Part shown: piece by piece, positions 8,616 to 15,377 of the stretch
Layout: every line of letters begins with the position of its first letter
Numbering within the stretch: the first letter of the stretch is position 1
Assembly: GCF_001598815.1 (NCBI RefSeq)
Contig: NZ_BCZQ01000023.1
Coordinates: 1-50,848 of the forward strand
DNA length: 50,848 bases
Source: Sphingopyxis terrae subsp. terrae NBRC 15098
GTDB lineage: Bacteria > Pseudomonadota > Alphaproteobacteria > Sphingomonadales > Sphingomonadaceae
Direction: 5' to 3'
The notes under the pieces: generated by a model
What the model saw: the letters and a program-made list of their open reading frames with translations, nothing else
Databases searched by the model: none
What the model was told of the DNA's origin: nothing
Translations under genes and position numbers: made by a program

Positions 8616-8942
8616 ATGGCGGGCAAGGATGACGATACGCCCGGCGCTCCCGGTGTCGGCATTGCGACGCGCACGCGCGCGAAACCCAAAAAGCCCTCGA
8701 TGTACAAGGTGCTACTGCTCAACGACGACTATACGCCGATGGAATTCGTCGTGATGGTGCTGCAGCGCTTTTTCAACATGGATATCGAACGCGCGACGCA
8801 GGTGATGCTGCACGTTCATCAACAGGGCGTCGGGGTGTGCGGCGTGTTCAGTTACGAAGTCGCCGAAACCAAGGTCAATCAGGTGATGGACGCCGCGCGG
8901 CAGAACCAGCACCCGCTGCAATGCACGCTGGAAAAGGCATAA
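8616..8942 (+). CDS. clpS: ATP-dependent Clp protease adaptor ClpS
   Basis: A 108-residue ClpS adaptor. It carries the N-end-rule substrate pocket [20 protein letters not shown], the [24 protein letters not shown] segment that contacts the ClpA N-domain and substrate residue, and a C-terminal [13 protein letters not shown]. ClpS delivers proteins with bulky N-terminal residues to ClpAP. The usual disordered N-terminus is present (residues 1-28, [20 protein letters not shown]). The frame is open further upstream (ATGs at 8526 and 8574-8580), but that part covers a repeat region and has no family resemblance, so 8616 was chosen; no strong Shine-Dalgarno supports any start. clpA is not adjacent here. 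Confidence 0.92.
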   Translation: MAGKDDDTPGAPGVGIATRTRAKPKKPSMYKVLLLNDDYTPMEFVVMVLQRFFNMDIERATQVMLHVHQQGVGVCGVFSYEVAETKVNQVMDAARQNQHPLQCTLEKA

Positions 8943-8952
8943 ATTGTTCAGT

Positions 8953-9107
8953 CCCTCCCGTATGCGGGAGGGGCAATGAGATTTGGTTCGGCGAAGCCGG
9001 GCCTAGTCGCAATGGGGTGGGCATTGTCGCCGCATCACCCCGCCCACCCCGCTGCGAGTAGCGAACAAGTTCGCAACTCTCGCTGCCCCTCCCGCATGCG
9101 GGAGGGG
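8953..9107. repeat. Head-to-head pair of GGGAGGGG-type repeats
   Basis: Two roughly 75-base copies face each other. Each outer end is a hairpin: 8953-8972 (CCCTCCCG-TATG-CGGGAGGG) and the perfect 22-base palindrome 9086-9107. The inner parts also correspond when one is reverse-complemented (GGGGCAATGAGA against GGGGCAGCGAGA, and GTCGCAATGGGGTGGGC against CTCGCAGCGGGGTGGGC). The block fills the space between the convergent clpS and HxlR genes. The right hairpin is followed by TTT and could terminate rightward transcription. Confidence 0.75.
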
Positions 9108-9109
9108 TT

Positions 9110-9604
9110 TCAACCGCCGCTGCGCGCCGCCTGCTCGGCCTGAAGTGGCGCCGAAGGCTCGCCCTTCAAATCGCCATAATGGAGCGCTTCGCCGCACCCC
9201 GGACAGACGACCGAAGTGCCGACATCGGCGCCGCAGGCGCGGTGAATATAACGCATCGCCGGTCCGCCTTCCGTCTCGCCCGGCGCATAGGCCCAGCGCT
9301 CGGCCCAATTGCGCATCGCGTACAGCACGTCGAACAAATCCTTGCCCTTCGCAGTCAGCCGATACTCGTGGCGAAGGGGCCGGTCCTGATAGGCGTGCCG
9401 CTCGACCACACCCTCATGCACCAGCAGCTTGAGCCGCGCCGACACGAGCTGCGGCCCGAGGCCGGTGTTCGCGGCGATCGCCTCGAACCGTCGGCGCCCG
9501 AAGAACAGGTCGCGCAGGATCAGCAGCACAGCGCGGTCGCCCAGGATTTCGGCCGAGCGCCCGACGGGGCAAAATGTATCCGAAAGATCAGCGCGTTTGG
9601 GCAT
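9110..9604 (-). CDS. HxlR-family transcriptional regulator
   Basis: A 164-residue winged-helix regulator. The HxlR core runs from CPVGRSAEILGDRAVLLILR (residues 12-31) through LFFGRRRFEAIAANTGLGP and the recognition part LVSARLKLLVHEGVVER to HEYRLTAKGKDLFDVLYAMR. A C-terminal extension carries three cysteines in CGADVGTSVVCPGCG, which looks like a small zinc ribbon. Family members sense reactive or aromatic compounds, often by cysteines (Cys12 is present), and control divergent oxidoreductase genes. It is divergent from an SDR gene whose promoter holds an inverted repeat in its spacer (9672-9686), a likely target. Confidence 0.9.
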   Translation of the reverse strand: MPKRADLSDTFCPVGRSAEILGDRAVLLILRDLFFGRRRFEAIAANTGLGPQLVSARLKLLVHEGVVERHAYQDRPLRHEYRLTAKGKDLFDVLYAMRNWAERWAYAPGETEGGPAMRYIHRACGADVGTSVVCPGCGEALHYGDLKGEPSAPLQAEQAARSGG

Positions 9605-9665
9605 GATGTCCCTATACCCTTGTCATTCTCTTCATCGGCATTCTCATCCCACCGACAAAAACCTC

Positions 9666-9693
9666 TTGTCACTATGTTTATCATAGCTACAAT
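9666..9693 (+). promoter_or_regulatory. Sigma70-type promoter of the SDR operon with an internal operator
   Basis: The -35 box TTGTCA (9666-9671) and -10 box TACAAT (9688-9693) are separated by 16 bases. The spacer contains the inverted repeat CTATG-TTTAT-CATAG (9672-9686). A repressor bound there would block polymerase. The adjacent divergent HxlR gene is the obvious candidate regulator (inference). Confidence 0.6.
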
Positions 9694-9716
9694 CTGCTGC
9701 AAGAGGAGAGTCGCGC

Positions 9717-10448
9717 ATGCCCAACCCCGCAGCCGTCATCATCGGAGCCGGCGACGCCACCGGCGGCGCGATTGCCCGCGCCTTTGCCGCCGAGGGCCTC
9801 ACCGCCTGCGTCAACCGCCGCGAACGCAACGCCGATGCGCTCGAGGCGCTGGCGCAGTCGATCCGCGATGAGGGCGATGATGCCCGCGCCTTTCCCGGCG
9901 ACGCGCGCAGCGAAGAGGCGATGATCGCCCTGTTCGACCGGGTCGAGGCCGAGGTCGGACCGGTCGAGGTCGCGGTCTTCAACATCGGCGCGAACGTCAA
10001 CTTCCCGATCACCGAGACGACGCTGCGCGTTTACACCAAGGTCTGGGAAATGGCGTGCCTGGGCGGCTTCCTGATGGGGCGCGAGGCCGCCAAGCGCATG
10101 GCGCCGCGCGGCCGCGGGACGATCATCTTCACCGGCGCCACCGCATCCCTGCGCGGCGGATCGGGCTATGCCGCCTTCTCGGGCGCCAAGGCGGCGCTGC
10201 GAATGCTGGCGCAATCGATGGCGCGCGAACTGGGGCCGCAGGGCGTCCATGTTGCGCATGTCGTGATCGACGGCGCGATCGACACCGATTTCATCAAGGG
10301 ACGTCATCCCGATTTCGACAATGCGAAGGCGCAGGATCTGATCCTCAACCCGCAGGCCATCGCCGCCAATTATGTGATGCTCCACCGCCAGCCGAAAAGC
10401 GCGTGGACGCACGAACTCGACCTTCGCCCCTGGGGAGAAAAATGGTGA
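9717..10448 (+). CDS. SDR-family oxidoreductase with Phe at the usual catalytic Tyr
   Basis: A 243-residue short-chain dehydrogenase/reductase. The cofactor loop is IGAGDATGGAIARAFA (residues 8-23, a variant of GxxxGxG), followed by FNIGAN in place of NNAG and TGATASLRGGSGYAAFSGAK. In the YxxxK motif the tyrosine position is Phe154 (FSGAK, Lys158); Tyr151 is three residues too early. The Rossmann fold is otherwise intact and the length is normal. The ATG at 9717 has GAGGAG upstream. Its stop overlaps the start of the following DsbA-fold isomerase (ATGGTGA), so the two are translationally coupled. The pair is probably controlled by the divergent HxlR protein. The reaction is unknown. Confidence 0.88.
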   Translation: MPNPAAVIIGAGDATGGAIARAFAAEGLTACVNRRERNADALEALAQSIRDEGDDARAFPGDARSEEAMIALFDRVEAEVGPVEVAVFNIGANVNFPITETTLRVYTKVWEMACLGGFLMGREAAKRMAPRGRGTIIFTGATASLRGGSGYAAFSGAKAALRMLAQSMARELGPQGVHVAHVVIDGAIDTDFIKGRHPDFDNAKAQDLILNPQAIAANYVMLHRQPKSAWTHELDLRPWGEKW

Positions 10449-11059
10449 GCAAGAGCGCAGGAAAGTCCCTCGAATTCATCTTCGATTTCGGCAGTCCGAA
10501 CGCCTATCTGGCGATGAAAATACTACCCGACCTGCTCGATCGCACGGGCGCCGATCTGATCATCACCCCCTGCCTGCTCGGCGGTATTTTCAAGGCCACG
10601 GGCAACAAGGCGCCGATGATCCAATATGCCGACGCGCCGGCGAAGATGGCGTATGAAAATCTCGAGATGCGGCGCTTCATCGCGCGCCACGGGCTCACCA
10701 AATTCCGGCTCAACCCGCATTTTCCGGTGAACACGCTGCTCATCATGCGCGGCGCGGTCGTCGCCGAAGACGAAGGCGTGCTCGACGACTATATCGATGC
10801 GGTGAACCGCGCGATGTGGGAAGACGGGCTGAAGATGGATGATCCCGCGGTCGCCGCTGCCTTCCTGACAGCAAACGGCTTCGACGGCCCCGCGCTGCTG
10901 GCGCGCACGCAGGAGGATGCGATCAAGGCCAAGCTCGCCGCCAACACCGAAGCCGCGGTCGCGCGCGGCGCCTTTGGTATCCCGACCTTCTTCGTCGGCG
11001 ACGAGATATTCTTCGGCAAGGATCGGCTCGGGCAAGTCGAGGAGGCGTTGCTCGGCTGA
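10442..11059 (+). CDS. 2-hydroxychromene-2-carboxylate isomerase-like DsbA-fold protein
   Basis: A 205-residue kappa-class glutathione transferase relative. The N-terminal FIFDFGSPNAYLAMKILP holds the catalytic Ser (FDFGSP) of the HCCA isomerase family. TPCLLGGIFKATGNKAP and GAFGIPTFFVGDEIFFGKDRL are the central and C-terminal signatures. HCCA isomerases use glutathione to isomerise a ring-opened intermediate in naphthalene degradation. Many homologues sit outside that pathway, and no other naphthalene genes are here, so a general glutathione-linked role is as likely. Its ATG lies inside the end of the SDR gene (ATGGTGA overlap). A long REP-like hairpin follows at 11107-11182. Confidence 0.88.
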   Translation: MVSKSAGKSLEFIFDFGSPNAYLAMKILPDLLDRTGADLIITPCLLGGIFKATGNKAPMIQYADAPAKMAYENLEMRRFIARHGLTKFRLNPHFPVNTLLIMRGAVVAEDEGVLDDYIDAVNRAMWEDGLKMDDPAVAAAFLTANGFDGPALLARTQEDAIKAKLAANTEAAVARGAFGIPTFFVGDEIFFGKDRLGQVEEALLG

Positions 11060-11106
11060 CGGGACGTGGTTTTGGGGTGGGAAGCGGACGTTGTCTCATC
11101 ACTCTC

Positions 11107-11182
11107 GTCATCCCGGCGAAGGCCGGGATCTCGCCGATGCGTTACCACGATAGGATGAGATCCCGGCCTTCGCCGGGATGAC
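11107..11182. repeat. REP-like inverted pair, perfect 26-base arms
   Basis: Arms 11107-11132 and 11157-11182 are exact reverse complements. Each contains the hairpin CCCGGCGAAGGCCGGG. A single 24-base linker separates them. It lies between the convergent isomerase gene and folE and may act as a bidirectional transcription or RNA-stability element. Confidence 0.85.
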
Positions 11183-11262
11183 AATGGAAGAAAGGTCGGC
11201 CGACGACCCCAATCGGTCCTAACCTGTCGCCTTCTCAAACACGCTGACGATCGCGACGCGCA

Positions 11263-11865
11263 TCAATAGCCCATCAGGCTGAGCACTTCCTTGCGGCTGC
11301 GCTGATCTTCGAGGAAGCAGCCGAGGACGCGGCTGGTGACCATGCCGACGCCGGGGGTGCGCACGCCGCGGCCGGTCATGCAGCCGTGCTGCGCGTCGAT
11401 CACCACCGCGACGCCATGCGGGTGCAGATTGTCCCAGATGCACTTGGCGACCTCGGCGGTCAGCCGTTCCTGCACCTGCAGGCGGCGGGCATAGCCGTTG
11501 AGCACGCGCGCCAGCTTGGAAATGCCGACCACGCGCTCGCGCGGCAGATAGGCGATCGAGGCCTTGCCGGTGATCGGCGCCATATGATGCTCGCAGTGCG
11601 ACTGAAAGGGGATGTCGCGCAGCAGCACGATCTCGTCATAGCCGCCGACCTCTTCGAAAGTGCGCGACAGATGGACCGCCGGATCCTCGCCATAGCCGCT
11701 GCAATATTCCTTCCACGCCCGCGCGACCCGCTTGGGCGTGTCGAGCAGTCCCTCGCGCGCCGGATCGTCACCCGCCCATTCAATCAGCGTCCGCACCGCG
11801 GCGGCGACATGATCGGGAACCACCACCTTGCCGTCGGGTCCGATTTCGGTCGTGCTGCTCGTCAT
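11263..11865 (-). CDS. folE: GTP cyclohydrolase I
   Basis: A 200-residue enzyme that converts GTP to 7,8-dihydroneopterin triphosphate, the first step of folate synthesis. Family motifs are DTPKRVARAWKEYCSGY, the zinc and GTP site SHCEHHMAPITGKASIAYLP, VVGISKLARVLNGYARRLQVQERLT and QHGCMTGRGV. The zinc ligands Cys and His (HCEHH, and Cys of HGCMTGRG) are present. Start 11865 (MTSSTTE) has GCGGGGAT upstream; the frame extends 25 codons further without family similarity. It is a lone gene, divergent from the TonB receptor at 12300. Confidence 0.97.
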   Translation of the reverse strand: MTSSTTEIGPDGKVVVPDHVAAAVRTLIEWAGDDPAREGLLDTPKRVARAWKEYCSGYGEDPAVHLSRTFEEVGGYDEIVLLRDIPFQSHCEHHMAPITGKASIAYLPRERVVGISKLARVLNGYARRLQVQERLTAEVAKCIWDNLHPHGVAVVIDAQHGCMTGRGVRTPGVGMVTSRVLGCFLEDQRSRKEVLSLMGY

Positions 11866-12299
11866 ATCCCCGCTTTCACTGTTGCTTTCTTGCCGCACAT
11901 TTCGGGACGATTGCCCCGATAAGCAAGAGCGTGCGCGCAAGTTTTTGTTCGGTCGCCGATGCTTTACGTTGCGGAATCCAACCCTTTTCCGATTGTGCAG
12001 AGCCGCAATTTCCTTTCGAATTTTCCCGCCAACAAGCCACTTGACGCTTTGGTAAAGTCAGCGCAGTTTTCAATCATTACAGAGTTCGCTCAAGCGGACC
12101 GTAATCCGGAGAGGCCGGCGTTTTCCCCGACGCCGGTGGGAGAGGACGATGACCAGCACCGCTGGCAGGTGGGATACTCACTGGCGCTTGGCCCCCGCGG
12201 CCCGGCGCCTTCTGGCATGCCCGGTCGAATCCCCTCCCCTGACCACAAATTGAATTTGGGCGAACCCGTGGACTGCGGGGTCGAAAAAGGGAGGAATAG
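11866..12299 (+). other. 434-base leader before the first TonB receptor
   Basis: No gene was found. The left part (about 11930-12080) is AT-richer than its surroundings and holds an imperfect palindrome at 12041-12060 (TTGACGCTTTGGTAAAGTCA). The right part is GC-rich and structured, with hairpins near 12119-12136 (CCGGCG...CGCCGG) and 12183-12209. A good Shine-Dalgarno GGGAGG (12289-12294) precedes the receptor ATG. No riboswitch class was recognised. Confidence 0.5.
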
Positions 12300-15266
12300 A
12301 TGAAGTTCAAGGCACTGATTGGAACGTCCGTCCTGGCCATGGCGGTGGCAACGCCGGCCCATGCGCAGAGCGGCGGCTCCAGCTCCGACCCCTATGGCGA
12401 AATCGTCGTCACCGCGCAGCGCCAGTCCGAACGTCTGCAAGACGTTCCGATTGCCGTCAGCGCCTTTTCGGCGGAAGCGTTGGAAAAGCAACAGATCGAC
12501 AATGCGTCCGACCTTCAGCTGACGCTTCCCAATGTCACTTTCTCCAAGGGCAATTTTACCGGCTCGAGCTTCACGATCCGCGGCATCGGAGATTTGTGCG
12601 TCGGCTCAAGTTGCGACAGCGCCACAGCTATTCACGTCAATGGTTCCCCCCTGTTCGGCACCCGCATTTTCGAAACCGAATATTTTGATCTCGAGCGCAT
12701 TGAGGTTCTTCGTGGTCCGCAAGGCACGCTCTTCGGTCGCAACGCCACGTCCGGTGTCGTGAATTTCGTCACGGCGAAGCCGAAAGTTGGGCAATTCCAG
12801 GCGAGTGCCGATGGCGAGTATGGCAATTTCGATGCCTGGAAGGTCAAGGGGATGGTCAATGTTCCCCTCGGCGACACGCTCGCGCTTCGGGCCGCGGGAT
12901 TTTATTTGAAGCGCGGCGGCTATACCAAGAATCTGTTCGATGACAGCCATATCGACGGCCGCGAAATGTATGCGGTCCGCGGTTCGCTACGCTGGGAGCC
13001 CAGCCCCGATACCTCGCTCGACCTGATGGGCTATTATTTCCGAGAAAAGGATGACCGGCTGCGCATCCAGAAACAATTTTGCCAGCGCGACCCGACCGGC
13101 GTTCTCGGCTGCCTGAATAATCGCCGCGATGCCGAAAAGGTGAACGGCAACGCAACCTTCCCCAGTGTGCTGGGATCGCGCGAAGTGTTCGCGCTCAACG
13201 GCATCTCTCCCCTGCTCGGCCTCGGCACCGGCAGCCTCTATGGCGCGGACGCCAATGCCGGCGCTATCGAGCCGGCCGACGTCCGGACCGTCAATACCGA
13301 TTTCACGCCGGAATATTTCACCGACGAAATTCAAGCACAGGCGCATTTCGAGCATAATTTCGGCGCGATCAAGCTGGGCCTGACCGGCATCTATCAGCGC
13401 ACCCGCGTCGATTCACGGCAGGACTACAACCTCGACGTCGCCAATCGCGCGACGATCCAGCCGGGCCTCAACGCCTTGGCCTACCTCGCCGCCAACGGCA
13501 TTCCGACGGGCGTTGCAAGTCCGGCCTTCATCCCGGGATCAGCGGCTTATTTCGCACCGATCGCCGCTGCATTGATCCCCGATGGCCCGACAGGCAAGCT
13601 ATGCACGTCTAACACCAATCCGAATGGCTTGGGCGTATTCGGCGGCGATGGGGTGTGCGGCGACAACGCATTGGCGTTCGACCGCTCGGTCGGCAAGAAT
13701 GAAAGCTGGTCAGGCGAAGCGATCATCAGCAGCGATTTCGACGGACCGTTCAACTTCCTGCTCGGCGGCATCTACGCGAGGTCGAAATCAACCAATGTCG
13801 ACTATTATGTCAACGCCTTCTCGATCGACTATTTTGCGAGCCTTTTCGGAACCTTCTCAGCTTTCGCCAACGGAAAGGATCCCTCCTATCTGGGATCTCC
13901 CTATTTCAAGAACCATAACGAAAGCCTGACGCTCAATTCCTACGGCCTGTTCGGCGAGGCTTATTTCGAAGCAAGCGATCGTCTGAAATTCACCGTCGGA
14001 TTGCGCTACAACAACGACAAGAAGCACGACCTGTCCAATTCGACCCTGGCGTCGTTCCTCGTTCCTTACGGGACCACCGGCGACATCTTCAACTCGCCCG
14101 ATTCGGCAGGTTATGACGCGGACGCCGGCGTCACCGGCCTGCCGGGCGCGCAAAGAATTCGCGACCGCACCCAGAAGTTCGACGAAGTGACGGGCCGCGC
14201 GGTGATCGACTTCAAGATTACCCCCGACAACCTCCTCTACGCCTCCTATTCGCGCGGCTATAAATCGGGCGGCATCAACCCGGCGCTGCAATTCAATGTC
14301 CCGGGCGTGACCGAAACATTCGCGCCGGAAATCATCGATGCCTTCGAGGTCGGTTCCAAAAATACCTTCGGAAACGGCGCGCTCCAGCTTAATCTCACCG
14401 GCTTTTATTACAAATATAAGGGCTTGCAATTGAGCCGCATCGTCGTGCGCACATCGGTCAACGACAATGTCAATGCAAATATCTACGGCTTCGAGGCCGA
14501 AGCTATGGTGCGCCCCGATCCCGACTGGCTCATCAATCTGGGCTTCAGCTATCTGAAGACTAAGGTTACCGACGATAAGCTGTTCGTGAACCAGCGTGAC
14601 CCGTCAGGCGGCCTGCCCAATTCGGTCATCATCAAGGACATCACCCAAGCCTTCAATTGCGCAGTGGTGGCTAATGTCGGCGGCCAGGCTGCCGCCGATG
14701 GCTTCGTCACGGCGGTTAACAATGGTATCAACGCCTCGAAGGGCTTGACGGCGGCCAATGGACTGCGGGGACCGGAAGCCTTTCCGTCCGATGCAAACCT
14801 TGGGGCCGCCACCGGCGCCTTCAGCAGTTGCAATGCTCTTGAAGCCGCGGCTGCCGGCACGGGCGGCGCCATTACAGTCTACGGCGGCGGCGTGCCCGTG
14901 AGCATCAAGGGCAATGCGCTGCCGCAGGCGCCCAATTTCAAATTCTCCGCCGGTGTCCAGCACACGGTCAACTTCTCCAGCGGCATGACGCTCGTCCCGC
15001 GCCTCGACCTCACCTATACCGGCGAAAGCTATGGCAATATCTTCAACGGCCGGGTGAACAAGGTGAAGGGCTATGCCCAAGCCAATGCCCAACTCCAGCT
15101 CAACGGGCGTGACGACCGCTGGTATGTGCGCGGCTTCATCCAGAATATCTTCGATAATAATGCAACGACCGGCCTGTATCTGACCGATCAGTCGTCGGGG
15201 CTGTTCACCAACATCTTCACGCTCGAACCCCGCCGTTACGGCATCGGCGCCGGTGTGAAATTCTAA
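12300..15266 (+). CDS. TonB-dependent receptor
   Basis: A 988-residue outer-membrane receptor. It has a signal peptide (MKFKALIGTSVLAMAVATPAHA), a TonB-box-like EIVVTAQRQSERLQDVPIAV (about residues 32-51), the plug (TIRGIGD, FDLERIEVLRGPQGTLFGRN) and a long beta barrel ending in GVKF with the terminal aromatic. Cysteine pairs appear at loop positions (GDLCVGSSCDS, QFCQRDPTGVLGC, GKLCTSN...GVCGDN, FNCAVV...SSCNA), suggesting disulfide-stapled external loops. Such receptors import large or scarce substrates using TonB energy. It stands alone, with a 434-base leader before it and a strong terminator after it. The substrate is unknown; it may serve the peptide-catabolism genes downstream. Confidence 0.95.
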   Translation: MKFKALIGTSVLAMAVATPAHAQSGGSSSDPYGEIVVTAQRQSERLQDVPIAVSAFSAEALEKQQIDNASDLQLTLPNVTFSKGNFTGSSFTIRGIGDLCVGSSCDSATAIHVNGSPLFGTRIFETEYFDLERIEVLRGPQGTLFGRNATSGVVNFVTAKPKVGQFQASADGEYGNFDAWKVKGMVNVPLGDTLALRAAGFYLKRGGYTKNLFDDSHIDGREMYAVRGSLRWEPSPDTSLDLMGYYFREKDDRLRIQKQFCQRDPTGVLGCLNNRRDAEKVNGNATFPSVLGSREVFALNGISPLLGLGTGSLYGADANAGAIEPADVRTVNTDFTPEYFTDEIQAQAHFEHNFGAIKLGLTGIYQRTRVDSRQDYNLDVANRATIQPGLNALAYLAANGIPTGVASPAFIPGSAAYFAPIAAALIPDGPTGKLCTSNTNPNGLGVFGGDGVCGDNALAFDRSVGKNESWSGEAIISSDFDGPFNFLLGGIYARSKSTNVDYYVNAFSIDYFASLFGTFSAFANGKDPSYLGSPYFKNHNESLTLNSYGLFGEAYFEASDRLKFTVGLRYNNDKKHDLSNSTLASFLVPYGTTGDIFNSPDSAGYDADAGVTGLPGAQRIRDRTQKFDEVTGRAVIDFKITPDNLLYASYSRGYKSGGINPALQFNVPGVTETFAPEIIDAFEVGSKNTFGNGALQLNLTGFYYKYKGLQLSRIVVRTSVNDNVNANIYGFEAEAMVRPDPDWLINLGFSYLKTKVTDDKLFVNQRDPSGGLPNSVIIKDITQAFNCAVVANVGGQAAADGFVTAVNNGINASKGLTAANGLRGPEAFPSDANLGAATGAFSSCNALEAAAAGTGGAITVYGGGVPVSIKGNALPQAPNFKFSAGVQHTVNFSSGMTLVPRLDLTYTGESYGNIFNGRVNKVKGYAQANAQLQLNGRDDRWYVRGFIQNIFDNNATTGLYLTDQSSGLFTNIFTLEPRRYGIGAGVKF

Positions 15267-15295
15267 GATCCGGCGGCGGCAACGCCCGAAAAAGG

Positions 15296-15331
15296 ACCCC
15301 GGCCTCTCGCATGAGAGGCCGGGGTTTTCTT
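15296..15331 (+). terminator. Strong terminator after the first TonB receptor
   Basis: A perfect 13-bp stem (15296-15308 with 15313-15325) with a GCAT loop is followed by TTTCTTTT. A second hairpin (CCGGCGGCG...CGCCGCCGG, about 15349-15371) just beyond lies downstream of the convergent receptor gene. Confidence 0.93.
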
Positions 15332-15377
15332 TTGCCCGAATGGCCGATCCGGCGGCGCTTGGCGCCGCCGGGGCCGA

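Noticed and set aside
8435..9107. Repeats around clpS as a CRISPR array
   Set aside because: The copies are inverted hairpins of two unrelated types, not evenly spaced direct repeats with unique spacers, and no cas genes are present.
12120..12290. Possible cobalamin riboswitch in the leader of the first TonB receptor
   Set aside because: A GCCCCCGCGG stretch recalls part of the B12 element, but the conserved boxes are absent or in the wrong order on both strands.
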